From Microvirga lupini (GTDB lineage Bacteria > Pseudomonadota > Alphaproteobacteria > Rhizobiales > Beijerinckiaceae), in contig NZ_JACHWB010000004.1 in assembly GCF_014191055.1 (NCBI RefSeq), positions 1 through 64,000 on the forward strand: 64,000 nt of DNA, written 5' to 3'. Both the position numbers and the translations under genes were made by a program. Below, piece by piece: positions 44,018 to 52,709 of this stretch. The notes under the pieces are model-generated. The model did no database searches. It saw nothing but the letters and a program-made list of their open reading frames with translations, and had not been told where the DNA came from. How positions within the stretch are numbered: position 1 is the stretch's first letter; every line of letters starts with the position of its first letter.

Positions 44018-45949
44018 TTGTCGCTGCGCGCATTCAAAACGGTGATCGCCCTCGTGATCGGTGGGTTCCTGATCGCCGCCGTCTACATCTCGGTGCTGGT
44101 CGTCCAGCGCCAGGGTGCGCTGCGTCAGATCGCCGTGTACAATCCGGCCTGGGAAGCAAGCCAGGCCTCCTCCGAATTCATCCGGCTGGAGCACCGCCTC
44201 GCTGAGTTCGCGAGACCTGCAAGCGGCGTCGACAAGGACGAGGTGGCGCTTCGCTACGATATCCTGGCCGGTCGGGTGAAACAGCTGAACGAGGGTGACT
44301 TCCAGGCTCTGCTCCAGCGGGATCCTGAGCATCAGGCCATGCTGCGGCGGCTCGAGCTGGCGTTGGAGGGCATGGATCCGCTCATCCAGAACCTGGACCA
44401 GCCGGGCAATCTCCAGAAGGTGATCGACGGTCTGAAACCATTCGACGGCGCTCTGGCCCAGATCGCATCGACCGTGCTCATCTATGGGTCCGAGACCGTT
44501 CAGAAGGATCAGCAGGAGCTGATCCGCCTGCATTGGCTCTTCTCCGGCATCGCGGCCAGCCTCGTTCTGATCGGGATCGCGTTGATCGTCCTTCTCGACA
44601 GGCACAACCGGCTGCTGGGGCGGGCACATCAAGAGCTGCATGTCCTGGCGCATCAGGATGCCCTCACCGGCCTGCCCAACCGCGTCGTGCTCCGCAACCA
44701 GCTCGAACATGCGCTGGCCGGGCTCAAGCCGAACGGCCGAACGATCGCCGTGTCCTATCTGGATCTCGACCACTTCAAGGACGTCAACGATTCCTTCGGC
44801 CACGAGACGGGCGACGAATTGCTCAAGGCCGTGGCCGAACGTCTCCGGAACTGCATTCCCGCGAGCGAAGGCCACGTCCGGAACCTTATCTCACGGTTCG
44901 GCGGCGATGAGTTCGCGATTCTTCAGACCGGAATTCGCAAACCCGGCGAAAGCGCTGCCCTGGCGTCGAAGATCGTCGAGGCCCTGCGGGCGCCGTTCAC
45001 CGTGAACGGCCAGGAAATCTTCATCGGCACCAGCATCGGCATCGCGCTGCCTCAGGGACATGTCACCCCGAGCCAGATCCTGAAACACGCCGACATGGCC
45101 CTCTACCACGCCAAGGCCGATGGCCGGGGCACGTTCCGCTTCTTCGAACCGCACATGGACGTTCAGCTTCAGGCGCGGCGCGCCCTGGAGGTCGATCTGC
45201 GCAAGGCCGCGACCAACGGCGATTTCGAGCTGTTCTACCAGCCGCAGATCAACATCGACGACAACGAGATCGGCGGCTACGAGGCTCTCCTGCGCTGGCA
45301 CCATCCCGAGCGCGGGCTTGTCCCACCCGCCGAGTTCATCCCGGTCATCGAGGATACGGGCCTCATCGTGCCCCTGGGCGACTGGATCCTCGAACAGGCT
45401 TGCAGGGAAGCGGCCAGATGGCCGCGCAACATCCATGTGGCCGTCAACCTGTCGCCTGTGCAGTTCCGGAACCGGGGTCTGGTGCAGAGCGTCAGCCGCG
45501 CCCTCGTAGCATCGGGTCTCTCCCCCAACCGGCTGGAGCTGGAGATCACCGAGTCGGTGCTGCTTCAGGACAACGAGGTGACCGTCTCGATGCTGCACCA
45601 GTTGCGCCAACTCGGCGTGCGCATCGCCATGGACGACTTCGGCACCGGCTATTCGTCTCTCAGCTATCTGCGCAGCTTCCCGTTCGACAAGATCAAGATC
45701 GATCAGTCTTTCGTGCGGGAAATGTCCCAGCGGGCCGACTGCCTTGCCATCGTGCAGTCCGTGGCCAATCTGGGCAGCAGCCTCGGCATGCCGACCGTGG
45801 CCGAGGGCATCGAGACGGAGGAGCAGCTGCGCCAGATTCAGGCGGCCGGATGCACCGATGCGCAAGGCTATTATTTCGGTCGTCCGCGGCCGGCGCGAGA
45901 CCTGGTGCATACCCTGGCAGCCCTCAGGCAGGAGGCGCGCGTGGCCTGA
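44018..45949 (+). CDS. Membrane GGDEF-EAL c-di-GMP enzyme
   Basis: A 643-residue inner-membrane protein. Membrane helices at about 8-28 and 174-194 frame a periplasmic domain of about 145 residues. A diguanylate cyclase domain has intact GGDEF at 295-299, and a phosphodiesterase domain has intact EAL at 422-424 with DDFGTGYSS and EGIETEE. No RxxD inhibitory site precedes GGDEF. It could make or degrade c-di-GMP; both active sites look competent. The TTG start is supported by GGAGG 8 bases upstream. It probably shares a transcript with the secreted molybdopterin-fold protein. Confidence 0.9.
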   Translation: MSLRAFKTVIALVIGGFLIAAVYISVLVVQRQGALRQIAVYNPAWEASQASSEFIRLEHRLAEFARPASGVDKDEVALRYDILAGRVKQLNEGDFQALLQRDPEHQAMLRRLELALEGMDPLIQNLDQPGNLQKVIDGLKPFDGALAQIASTVLIYGSETVQKDQQELIRLHWLFSGIAASLVLIGIALIVLLDRHNRLLGRAHQELHVLAHQDALTGLPNRVVLRNQLEHALAGLKPNGRTIAVSYLDLDHFKDVNDSFGHETGDELLKAVAERLRNCIPASEGHVRNLISRFGGDEFAILQTGIRKPGESAALASKIVEALRAPFTVNGQEIFIGTSIGIALPQGHVTPSQILKHADMALYHAKADGRGTFRFFEPHMDVQLQARRALEVDLRKAATNGDFELFYQPQINIDDNEIGGYEALLRWHHPERGLVPPAEFIPVIEDTGLIVPLGDWILEQACREAARWPRNIHVAVNLSPVQFRNRGLVQSVSRALVASGLSPNRLELEITESVLLQDNEVTVSMLHQLRQLGVRIAMDDFGTGYSSLSYLRSFPFDKIKIDQSFVREMSQRADCLAIVQSVANLGSSLGMPTVAEGIETEEQLRQIQAAGCTDAQGYYFGRPRPARDLVHTLAALRQEARVA

Positions 45950-46008
45950 GGGCCACCGCATTGATCGGTCCAAGCGTTGCCGGGCATCCTCCTGTTAAGA
46001 AGAGCCTC

Positions 46009-46635
46009 ATGAGAAACATCTTCGAGAGCGCCCTGCAGGGCATTCCCCTGTCGGAGCAGGTCACCAACCCGCACATCATCGTCGGGCGGTACAGCTACTA
46101 CTCCGGATATTATCATGGGCATTCCTTCGACGATTGCGCGCGCTACCTGCTGGCCGACGAGCCCGAGGCCGACAAGCTCATCATCGGCAGCTTCTGCTCC
46201 ATCGCGACCGGCGCGACCTTCCTGATGCACGGGAACCAAGGCCATCGCCGGGATTGGATCTCGACCTTTCCGTTCTTCTACATGAACAAGGACGGCGCAT
46301 TCGGCGAGCCGCAGGATCCGTTCCTGCCTGCAGGCGATACGGTGGTGGGCCACGATGTCTGGATCGGCACGGAAGCCATGATCATGCCGGGCGTCCGGAT
46401 CGGCCATGGGGCCGTGGTCGGAAGCCGGGCCGTCGTGTCCCGCGACGTGGCGCCCTACACCATTGTGGTCGGCAATCCTGCCCGGCCGATCCGCAAGCGG
46501 TTCTCCGACGAGGAGATCGCCATGCTGCTGGAGATGGCCTGGTGGGACTGGCCGGTGGAGCGGATCAGGGATGCGATGCCGTTCATGTGCAGTTCGGATA
46601 TCGCGGGGCTTCACCGCTTCTGGCGTGAAGGATGA
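46009..46635 (+). CDS. CatB-type xenobiotic O-acetyltransferase
   Basis: A 208-residue left-handed beta-helix acetyltransferase of the type B chloramphenicol/streptogramin group. [21 protein letters not shown] and the TFPFFYMN segment match CatB/Vat proteins, and hexapeptide repeats run through [18 protein letters not shown] and the following [16 protein letters not shown]. It would transfer acetyl from acetyl-CoA to a hydroxyl on a drug or sugar. A chromosomal copy in an environmental organism need not give clinical-level resistance. Confidence 0.88.
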   Translation: MRNIFESALQGIPLSEQVTNPHIIVGRYSYYSGYYHGHSFDDCARYLLADEPEADKLIIGSFCSIATGATFLMHGNQGHRRDWISTFPFFYMNKDGAFGEPQDPFLPAGDTVVGHDVWIGTEAMIMPGVRIGHGAVVGSRAVVSRDVAPYTIVVGNPARPIRKRFSDEEIAMLLEMAWWDWPVERIRDAMPFMCSSDIAGLHRFWREG

Positions 46636-46799
46636 AACTCCTGCGGCGGCCCAGAGTCAAATGCCGCATGACCACGCGGTCCTAAGAGAAAATACCTTTC
46701 CGCTCTTTCCCGATCCTGATCACCTATGTTACGCAGGATCACATGCCGGAGCGTCAGGCTGGCAGGAGAGTTTCAACAATTCAATTGGGAGCAGGGGGA

Positions 46800-47189
46800 A
46801 TGAAGACGTATTGCGAATTCACGTTCGATGCCGCTCACTCGGTGGCTCCCTATTCCGGGCTGCATGGCCACACCTTCATCGTCAAGCTGACCTTCGGCGG
46901 TCCGGTGGACGAGGTCTATGGTTGGCCGGTCAACCTCTACGACGTTGAGAACTACATCAAGGAGATCAAGGGCGAGCACGGATCCGGCCTTGATCACGGC
47001 AATCTCGATCTCAACCCCGCCATTGGCGTCGCCTCGCTGGAGAACGTCACCAAATATGTCTGGAAGCTGGTCAAGGAACGCTTCCCCGGTCTTGAGGAAG
47101 TGGAGCTCAAGCGCGGCATGTCCGGCTCGCAGGAAGGCTGCATCTACCGCGGCGAGGGTGCTGCTGCGGGCAAGAGCTTAGCCGCCTGA
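46800..47189 (+). CDS. queD: 6-carboxytetrahydropterin synthase (QueD) family
   Basis: A 129-residue protein of the QueD/PTPS family. Zinc-binding histidines lie in FDAAHSV and LHGHTFIV; the catalytic region includes GSGLDHGNLDLN. QueD turns dihydroneopterin triphosphate into carboxytetrahydropterin for queuosine. AGGGGGA precedes the ATG. queC, queE and queF are not nearby, and no preQ1 riboswitch was recognised upstream. Confidence 0.87.
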   Translation: MKTYCEFTFDAAHSVAPYSGLHGHTFIVKLTFGGPVDEVYGWPVNLYDVENYIKEIKGEHGSGLDHGNLDLNPAIGVASLENVTKYVWKLVKERFPGLEEVELKRGMSGSQEGCIYRGEGAAAGKSLAA

Positions 47190-47210
47190 GGGCACCACCG
47201 CTCAAACACG

Positions 47211-47238
47211 AGAGCCGCCCCATGGGGCGGCTCTTTTC
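47211..47238. terminator. Rho-independent terminator between queD and mipA-like gene
   Basis: AGAGCCGCCCC and GGGGCGGCTCT form an 11-bp stem with a 2-base AT centre, followed by TTTT. Serves queD and probably the convergent mipA-like gene. Confidence 0.85.
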
Positions 47239-47260
47239 GTTTCAGCATGAATTGCTGCGA

Positions 47261-48079
47261 TCAGGGCGCATAGCCGAAGGAATAGGAGACCGTGAGGCCG
47301 AAGCCGAACTGGTTCTCCGAGCCGAAGCGCTTGACGATGGGGCTGTCGGCGGCATCGCTCACGAGACGCTTATAGGTCACGAAGGCGGTGGTCGACCATT
47401 GCTGAGACCAGTCGTAGCTGACGGCGCCGGTCGCGCCCACCGAGGTGATGCCGCCGGAGGGACGATAAGCCGTCACCTGTCCGTTGAGCGCCGCCTCCTC
47501 GGGCGTCACACCGAAATAGGTGCGGGTGAATTCGCTGTCACCAAGCGCAAGCCGAGGACCGAGGGACAGGGTGACGGCGCCGAAGCGCTGAACCGCGTCG
47601 AGGCCGAAATCGGCCACGAAGCCCTCATGCCCGCCGAAGCCGCGCCGGATCTCGGCACGGGCGCGCAGGAACTCCAGAGGCCAATATTCCACGAACACGC
47701 CGGGCTCCACCGCCCAGTCGACCTTGTCCAGGCCGACGAGTTCCCGGTTGTCCTGGTAGTAGCGTCCGCCCACGAAGCGGCCCACCACGCCGACGCGGAA
47801 AACCGAATCGTCGAGGAACGAGAAGCTCAGGCCGTCGTCGGGAGCGCTGAAGCGCTCGACCGTTCCCGCGCGGCGGAAGCTCAAGGATGGATAGCCGATG
47901 AAGCTGAAATCGTCCGAGCCGGGATAGGACGGTCCCACTCGCAGGTTGCCCTTTACGGTGACGATCCAACCCGAGGAACTCTGGATGGGTTCAGGCGAGA
48001 ACACGAGGTCTGCGGCCTGAGCCAGGGTCGTTCCGCCGACGAGGAAGGCGAGAAAGGCGAGGGATCGGGCTGTGCGCAT
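47261..48079 (-). CDS. MipA/OmpV-family outer-membrane protein
   Basis: A 272-residue protein with a signal peptide cut near LAQAADL (about 23). It shows alternating beta-strand pattern, the MipA/OmpV start region VKGNLRVGPSYPGSDDFSF, and a C-terminal VSYSFGYAP. Members form small outer-membrane barrels and in E. coli tether murein synthases. Function here is unknown. Confidence 0.85.
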   Translation of the reverse strand: MRTARSLAFLAFLVGGTTLAQAADLVFSPEPIQSSSGWIVTVKGNLRVGPSYPGSDDFSFIGYPSLSFRRAGTVERFSAPDDGLSFSFLDDSVFRVGVVGRFVGGRYYQDNRELVGLDKVDWAVEPGVFVEYWPLEFLRARAEIRRGFGGHEGFVADFGLDAVQRFGAVTLSLGPRLALGDSEFTRTYFGVTPEEAALNGQVTAYRPSGGITSVGATGAVSYDWSQQWSTTAFVTYKRLVSDAADSPIVKRFGSENQFGFGLTVSYSFGYAP

Positions 48080-48258
48080 GATTCTTCCGGCTCGTTATTC
48101 CACCCAGCCGTCGTGACCGCAAAAGGACGTAAGGTCAAGCCAAAGGCTTGCCCTATGGTTTCGCGAGTCTGACCGGCCATGCGGATTTTGCGCAGCGTTG
48201 CGTGAGAACCTTTCCCGGAGCTGAGCGGTTGTCAGGGACAGAATACAAGGAGGGCGAC

Positions 48259-48465
48259 TTGTCCCCGAACCGTGCCAGCAGCCGTCCGCAGCCGGACGAA
48301 TTCTATCCCAAGCCGCCCCCGACGGAGCCCCTGCCCACCATGCCGATCCCGCCGGAGACGCCTGCACCATCCGTTCCGCCCAGCGTTCCATCGTCTCTGC
48401 CGGAACAGCCGCCGGAGCCGGACAGGCCGGTCCTTCATCCCATGCCCCCGCCCGAGGTGCCGTGA
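48259..48465 (+). CDS. Small proline-rich protein, hypothetical
   Basis: A 68-residue frame, about a third proline (PPPTEPLPTMPIPPETPAP and similar). The TTG start has AAGGAGGG four bases upstream; an ATG-initiated longer frame from 48148 lacks such a site. It is disordered in appearance, with no recognised family. It lies in the gap between the divergent mipA-like gene and the BON gene. Confidence 0.45.
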   Translation: MSPNRASSRPQPDEFYPKPPPTEPLPTMPIPPETPAPSVPPSVPSSLPEQPPEPDRPVLHPMPPPEVP

Positions 48466-48506
48466 GACGGCGGATCGGTATTCCTTCAGCAGGGCTGCCC
48501 TGGAAT

Positions 48507-49055
48507 TCACACGCCCTGCACGCGAAGATTGTTCTGAACGTGTGAGACGCCCGAAGCGAGTTCGGTCAGATCCTCGGCACGGCGCTTGAGGCCGCGGCTC
48601 GTGACGGTGCCGTTGAGGGTGACCTCGCCGTCCTTCACGAGGACTTCGACGTTCGAGGCATCGATGAAGGGGTCCTCGGTGAGGCGCTCGCACACATCCT
48701 CATGGATGCGCTCGTCGGACCGCCGGTATCCCTTGGGCCCGCGCCCGCGATGCTGGCCTGTCGCCGGACGCTCGTCATCCCGGCTGGTGCGAACATCGGC
48801 ATCGTTCGGATCACGATCGCCGAAGGCGCCGTAGCCGGAGCGGGGCCGGCTGTAGCCGGGATCGAAGCCTTCGTCGTCGCGCGGACCGGCCCGCCCATCG
48901 TCGATCACGCCACCAGAGAATTCATTGGCGTCGCTGCCATAGCCGCCGGGATATTCCCGGCCTTCGCCGCGGAAGCCCACGGCGCCCTGGGGCACGTCAC
49001 CGTAGCCGTTGTCATCGTCGAAGGGGTTCCGGTTCCTGCGGCGGGTGTCTACCAT
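48507..49055 (-). CDS. BON-domain protein
   Basis: A 182-residue protein. The first 110 residues are Gly/Asp/Arg-rich and probably disordered. A single BON domain follows (DERIHEDVCERLTEDPFIDASN, EVLVKDGEVTLNGTVTSRG). BON domains associate with membranes or phospholipids; this one lacks a signal peptide. The start at 49055 follows AGGAG by 9 bases, and a perfect 14-bp hairpin covers that site. Confidence 0.82.
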   Translation of the reverse strand: MVDTRRRNRNPFDDDNGYGDVPQGAVGFRGEGREYPGGYGSDANEFSGGVIDDGRAGPRDDEGFDPGYSRPRSGYGAFGDRDPNDADVRTSRDDERPATGQHRGRGPKGYRRSDERIHEDVCERLTEDPFIDASNVEVLVKDGEVTLNGTVTSRGLKRRAEDLTELASGVSHVQNNLRVQGV

Positions 49056-49089
49056 GGTGGTTGCTCCTGTGATTGCAGGAGCAACCACC
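49056..49089 (-). promoter_or_regulatory. Hairpin masking the ribosome-binding site of the BON gene
   Basis: GGTGGTTGCTCCTG (49056-49069) and CAGGAGCAACCACC (49076-49089) are exact reverse complements with a 6-base loop. On the mRNA the second arm contains the AGGAG Shine-Dalgarno and ends directly at the ATG. The fold would hide the ribosome-binding site. A strong static stem suggests translational control, for example by temperature, a protein or a partner RNA. Confidence 0.7.
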
Positions 49090-49145
49090 CGGCTTGCCCG
49101 TAGTTCCACACGACAATTGTAACGAACGAAGAGCATCTCAGCCCC

Positions 49146-49418
49146 ATGAAAGCTGCGCAGCGCATCAAGCTTTTTGAGGATGTCTATGCCCGCGACGGCG
49201 GGCGCTGCGTCTATTGCGGGATCCCCGCGCGACGTCCCGGTCCCGGTGCGAAACGTGGTCCCGATCTTGCGACCCTCGATCATGTGCACCCGAGATCCCT
49301 CGGCGGTCCGCTCACCCGCGACAACCTCGTCCTGGCCTGCTCCGCCTGCAACAATGAGCGCGGCACCATGGAAATTGAGGCGTTCCGGGCGCTCAAGGCA
49401 AGCAAGCCGACGGCCTGA
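49146..49418 (+). CDS. HNH endonuclease
   Basis: A 90-residue HNH protein: CVYCG, then LDHVHPRSLGG with the catalytic His, NLVLACSACNNERG closing the zinc site. Small stand-alone HNH nucleases cut DNA in repair, restriction or mobile-element contexts; no partner is evident. It is divergent from the BON gene. Confidence 0.85.
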   Translation: MKAAQRIKLFEDVYARDGGRCVYCGIPARRPGPGAKRGPDLATLDHVHPRSLGGPLTRDNLVLACSACNNERGTMEIEAFRALKASKPTA

Positions 49419-49496
49419 GCACCCAAAGCCGACGTGGAACAGGGCTGTCCGCGTCGACGTTCGACAGCAAGAATTACCATTCGAACGGAGACAGCG

Positions 49497-49676
49497 ATGA
49501 ATATCGAAAATCAGGTGCGCGAGGCCATCATCGCAGAGCTGAAGCGCCAGTCGGAGGCTGGCCAGCAGGGCCTTCGCGTCAGGACCGGAGAGGCCGAGAC
49601 GATCACCATCGAAGGTCAGGTCAATCTCGACGAACTCACCATGGCGGTGGTGGGGTCGCTCGCCGGCGGGCCTTGA
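49497..49676 (+). CDS. Small conserved-looking hypothetical protein
   Basis: A 59-residue acidic protein (MNIENQVREAIIAELKRQ start, then ETITIEGQVNLDELTM). GGAGA precedes the ATG by about 7 bases. I do not recognise a named domain. It follows the HNH gene by 78 bases. Confidence 0.65.
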   Translation: MNIENQVREAIIAELKRQSEAGQQGLRVRTGEAETITIEGQVNLDELTMAVVGSLAGGP

Positions 49677-49758
49677 GGGTCAGAGCGACGCTATATGTGA
49701 GTTGCGCCTGATCGTCTAAGCATGCTCGTAGGATACCAAACGGCGCAGGGAGACCGGC

Positions 49759-50499
49759 ATGGCCAAGCAGGACATCGCGATCAAGACCCAGGATGGAATC
49801 GCCAGAGCCAGCCTGTTCCAGCCGAGCCGCCGGCCTTCCTCAGAGGTGCCCGGTGTGATCCTCTACATGGATGCCTTCGGACCGCGTCCCGCGCTTGACG
49901 CCATGGCCGAGCGCCTAGCGGATGAGGGCTATATGGTTCTGCTGCCCGATCTCTTCTATCGCCATGGCAATTACGCTCCCTTCGATGCCAGGACGGCCTT
50001 CAGCGAAGAGCCCACACGCACGACGTTGCGGGGTATGATCGACGATACCACTCAGGACATGACCCGGCGCGACAGCGCGGCCTTTCTGGAGGCGCTGTCA
50101 CAAGCAGGAGCCACGGGCCGGATCGGCACCGTCGGCTATTGCATGGGCGGCAGCCGCGCCATCAATGCGGCGGCCGCCTACCCGGACCGCATCGCCGCTG
50201 CCGCGAGCTTCCACGGCGGGCGTCTCGCCAGCGACGCGCCCGACAGCCCGCACCTGAATGCGGCATCGATCAAGGGCCGCGTCTATGTGGGCAGTGCCGG
50301 GCTCGACGCGAGCTTTCCGCCCGAGCAATCGGCGCGCTTGGCGGAAGCCCTGCGCCGGGCCGAGATCGACCACATCATCGAGAACTATGTCGGCATGGCG
50401 CATGGCTGGGCGGTGTCCGACCACAGCGTCTACGACGAGCGCGGCGCCGAGCGGCACTGGAAGCGTCTGCTAGCCTTCTTTGATGAAGCGCTTCGCTAG
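49759..50499 (+). CDS. Dienelactone hydrolase-family protein
   Basis: A 246-residue alpha/beta-hydrolase. The nucleophile is Cys128 in GYCMGG, with the Asp and His of the triad in GSAGLDASFPPEQ and GMAHGWAV, the dienelactone-hydrolase arrangement. Relatives hydrolyse dienelactones in aromatic breakdown or other esters. GGGAG precedes the ATG. It is convergent with the HxlR gene. Confidence 0.88.
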   Translation: MAKQDIAIKTQDGIARASLFQPSRRPSSEVPGVILYMDAFGPRPALDAMAERLADEGYMVLLPDLFYRHGNYAPFDARTAFSEEPTRTTLRGMIDDTTQDMTRRDSAAFLEALSQAGATGRIGTVGYCMGGSRAINAAAAYPDRIAAAASFHGGRLASDAPDSPHLNAASIKGRVYVGSAGLDASFPPEQSARLAEALRRAEIDHIIENYVGMAHGWAVSDHSVYDERGAERHWKRLLAFFDEALR

Positions 50500-50508
50500 C
50501 TTTGGACT

Positions 50509-50523
50509 GAGCATCGGATGCTC
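50509..50523. repeat. Short GAGCATC palindrome between convergent genes
   Basis: GAGCATC-G-GATGCTC spans the 23-base gap between the dienelactone hydrolase and HxlR genes. It resembles the tip of the GAGCATCG-type elements at 7787, 30466 and 43096, perhaps a minimal remnant. Confidence 0.4.
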
Positions 50524-51224
50524 TAAGCCGGCTTTGAAACCTTCGGCGGCAGGGGGAACAGGCCGATGAAGCGCTGAGCGAGAGCGCGATCGCCCTCAAT
50601 CTGGAGGGCGCCGGCCTGCTCCAGTGCCTCAAGCGGCTGACCGCCATAGATCGCACCTGCCAGCACAGGCGGTGTGCCTGTGAAGATCAGGTCGGCGTCA
50701 TCGAGGCCATTCCGGGCGATCTCGATCCTCCCGCCTGCCAGTTGGGCCAGGAAGGTTTCCTCGCCGAGGCGGAAGCCCACCCGCGCGTCCAGTCCCTTCG
50801 CCCGCTCCGGGCTGAACATCGTCCTCAAGGACAGCACCAAGGACGCCGTGCTGAAGGGCAGGGTTGGGTCATGCAGGGGCGAGCGTGCCGCCCAGCGGCC
50901 GAGCGCCTGGAAGATCGGCTCGCTCTCGTAGCCCCATTCCGTCAGTTCGTAGACCTGGGCGGCAGCCGGCGGCGGCAGCTTGCGCCGTACGAGAATGCCC
51001 GCCGCTTCCAAGCCTTCCAGGCGCTGGGTCAGAACATTCGCGCTGATGCCGGGGAGGCTTTCGCGCAGGTCGCTGAAGCGCTTCGGACCCAGCATGAGCT
51101 CGCGGATCACCAGAAGCGCCCAGCGCTCGCCAACGAGGTCCATGGCGTGGGCCGTAGCGCAGGCGTCTTCGTAATGGCGCCTGGAGCGGGCAGATGAGTT
51201 TCCAGTTATTTTTTCTAACTTCAT
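50523..51224 (-). CDS. HxlR-family regulator with C-terminal sterol-carrier-like domain
   Basis: A 233-residue transcription factor. The winged helix is at about 20-115 (CATAHAMDLVGERWALLVIRELMLGPKRF through LPGISANVLTQRLEGLEAAG). The C-terminal 110 residues resemble the SCP2-like ligand domain found in this HxlR subgroup. It probably senses a hydrophobic compound and represses the divergent VOC-YciI-DoxX-VOC cluster. No Shine-Dalgarno precedes the ATG, but TATAAA lies 8 bases before it, suggesting a leaderless mRNA. Two matching dyads overlap its start region. Confidence 0.87.
   Translation of the reverse strand: MKLEKITGNSSARSRRHYEDACATAHAMDLVGERWALLVIRELMLGPKRFSDLRESLPGISANVLTQRLEGLEAAGILVRRKLPPPAAAQVYELTEWGYESEPIFQALGRWAARSPLHDPTLPFSTASLVLSLRTMFSPERAKGLDARVGFRLGEETFLAQLAGGRIEIARNGLDDADLIFTGTPPVLAGAIYGGQPLEALEQAGALQIEGDRALAQRFIGLFPLPPKVSKPA
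51204..51220. promoter_or_regulatory. HxlR operator candidate, site 1
   Basis: AGTTA-N7-TAACT, inside the first codons of the HxlR gene. It matches site 2 in arm sequence and spacing and lies 21 bases from it, two helical turns. Confidence 0.55.
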
Positions 51225-51241
51225 AGTTGCTATTTATAACT
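51225..51241. promoter_or_regulatory. HxlR operator candidate, site 2
   Basis: AGTTG-N7-TAACT immediately upstream of the HxlR ATG, overlapping its TATAAA -10 candidate and lying 44 bases before the VOC gene. Well placed to repress both directions. Confidence 0.6.
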
Positions 51242-51285
51242 CGCTATGGAATCACTGTCAAAACAAAGCCAGAGGGAGAGACCCG

Positions 51286-51717
51286 ATGTCCAAGCTGATC
51301 TTCGTCAACCTACCCGTCAGCGACCTGCCCCGGTCGATGGCGTTCTATGCGGCCCTGGGCGCCACCAACAACGAGCAGTTCACCGACCACACCGCCGCCT
51401 GCATGGTCTTTTCCGAGACCATCCACGTGATGCTCCTGACCCATGACAAGTTCCGCCAGTTCACGCCCAAAGCGATTGCCGATGCGAAGAAGACCACGGA
51501 GGTGCTGATCTGCCTCTCCGCCGAAAGCCGCGAGGCTGTCGACGACATTCTCACCCGGGCTAACGGCGCCGGCGGCACGGTCGATGTCGGCCCCAAGCAG
51601 GACTACGGTTTCATGTACGGACGCAGCTTCGAGGATCTCGACGGTCATATCTGGGAAGTGATGTGGATGGACCTCGAGGCGGCCAAGGAGACCATGGGCG
51701 AGATGGCACCGGCCTGA
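51286..51717 (+). CDS. VOC-family (glyoxalase-like) protein
   Basis: A 143-residue VOC protein: KLIFVNLPVSDLPRSMAFYAALGATNN start, and GRSFEDLDGHIWEVMWMD at the end with the usual metal-ligand Glu. Related proteins are often labelled lactoylglutathione lyase, but substrate is unknown. GGGAGAG precedes the ATG. First gene of the cluster facing the HxlR regulator. Confidence 0.85.
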   Translation: MSKLIFVNLPVSDLPRSMAFYAALGATNNEQFTDHTAACMVFSETIHVMLLTHDKFRQFTPKAIADAKKTTEVLICLSAESREAVDDILTRANGAGGTVDVGPKQDYGFMYGRSFEDLDGHIWEVMWMDLEAAKETMGEMAPA

Positions 51718-51783
51718 CGGTCAATCGACGAAGGTAAAACTGGCAGGCCGATGAGAGCGGCGCGGAACAGGGGAGAGAAGACG

Positions 51784-52206
51784 ATGCGCGTGATGGTGCT
51801 GGTGAAGGCCACGAAGGACAGCGAGGCGGGCATCATGCCCACGACCGAGCTCCTCGAGTCCATGGGCAAGTTCAACGAGCAGCTGGTCAATGCCGGCATC
51901 ATGCAGGCCGGCGAGGGGCTGAAGCCTTCGTCCCAAGGCAAGCGCGTGGCCTTCGACGGCCCGAACCGCGCCGTCATCGATGGGCCTTTTGCCCAGACCC
52001 ATGAGCTGGTTGCCGGCTATTGGCTCTGGGAGGTCAAGGACATGGCCGAGGCGGTCGAGTGGGTGAAGCGCTGCCCCAATCCCATGCCCGGCCCGAGCGA
52101 GATCGAAATCCGCCCAATCTATGAAATGGCGGATTTTGCAGAGGTCATGACGCCTGAGGTTTCCGAACTGCACGATCGGACAAGCGAGAAGCTGGCAAGC
52201 CGCTGA
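51784..52206 (+). CDS. YciI/DGPF-domain protein
   Basis: A 140-residue YciI-family protein: MRVMVLVKATKDSEAG start, VIDGPFAQTHELVAGYWLWEVKD core and EIEIRPIYEMADF. Such proteins adopt a ferredoxin-like dimer and often travel with ECF sigma factors or VOC genes; enzymatic role is unclear. GGGGAGA precedes the ATG. Second gene of the cluster. Confidence 0.85.
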   Translation: MRVMVLVKATKDSEAGIMPTTELLESMGKFNEQLVNAGIMQAGEGLKPSSQGKRVAFDGPNRAVIDGPFAQTHELVAGYWLWEVKDMAEAVEWVKRCPNPMPGPSEIEIRPIYEMADFAEVMTPEVSELHDRTSEKLASR

Positions 52207-52248
52207 AACACCTGTCGGCTGCTGCCGGGTAAAGAGGGAGGGAAACGA

Positions 52249-52668
52249 ATGACCACGATGCCACATACAGCCACGGCAGAGGCCGCTTTCACGAGAAGCG
52301 GACTTGTCTGGACAGGACGCGTTCTGAGCGGTCTCGTCGTTCTCTTCCTCCTGTTCGACGGCGCCATCAAGCTGGTGCCGCTTCAAGTGGTGATCGACAC
52401 GGTGGCGCCACTCGGCTGGCCGACGGATCCCGTGACTTGGCGGGCTCTCGGAATGGTGCTCATCGCCTCCGCCCTTCTCTACGCCTATCCGCGAACGGCA
52501 TTCCTGGGAGCGGTCCTGATCACCGCCTATCTCGGCGGCGCGGTTGCCACCCATGTGCGGATTGGCAGCCCGCTCTTCAGCCACAGCCTGTTCGGCGTCT
52601 ATGTGGGCATCGCCCTGTGGGCCGGGCTCTGGTTGCGCGATCCGCGCATCCGGGCGTTGCTGCGCTGA
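52249..52668 (+). CDS. DoxX-family membrane protein
   Basis: A 139-residue protein with four membrane helices. GRVLSGLVVLFLLFDGAIKLV in helix 1 and YLGGAVATHVRIGSPLFSH before helix 4 are typical DoxX-like signatures. Its biochemical function is unknown. Third gene of the HxlR-facing cluster, 42 bases after the YciI gene. Confidence 0.83.
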   Translation: MTTMPHTATAEAAFTRSGLVWTGRVLSGLVVLFLLFDGAIKLVPLQVVIDTVAPLGWPTDPVTWRALGMVLIASALLYAYPRTAFLGAVLITAYLGGAVATHVRIGSPLFSHSLFGVYVGIALWAGLWLRDPRIRALLR

Positions 52669-52709
52669 CAACCCAACATCTCCCAGGGATCACGTAGAAG
52701 GATCATCCG

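Noticed and set aside
46636..46799. preQ1 riboswitch before queD
   Set aside because: No pseudoknot-forming preQ1 aptamer pattern could be recognised in the leader.
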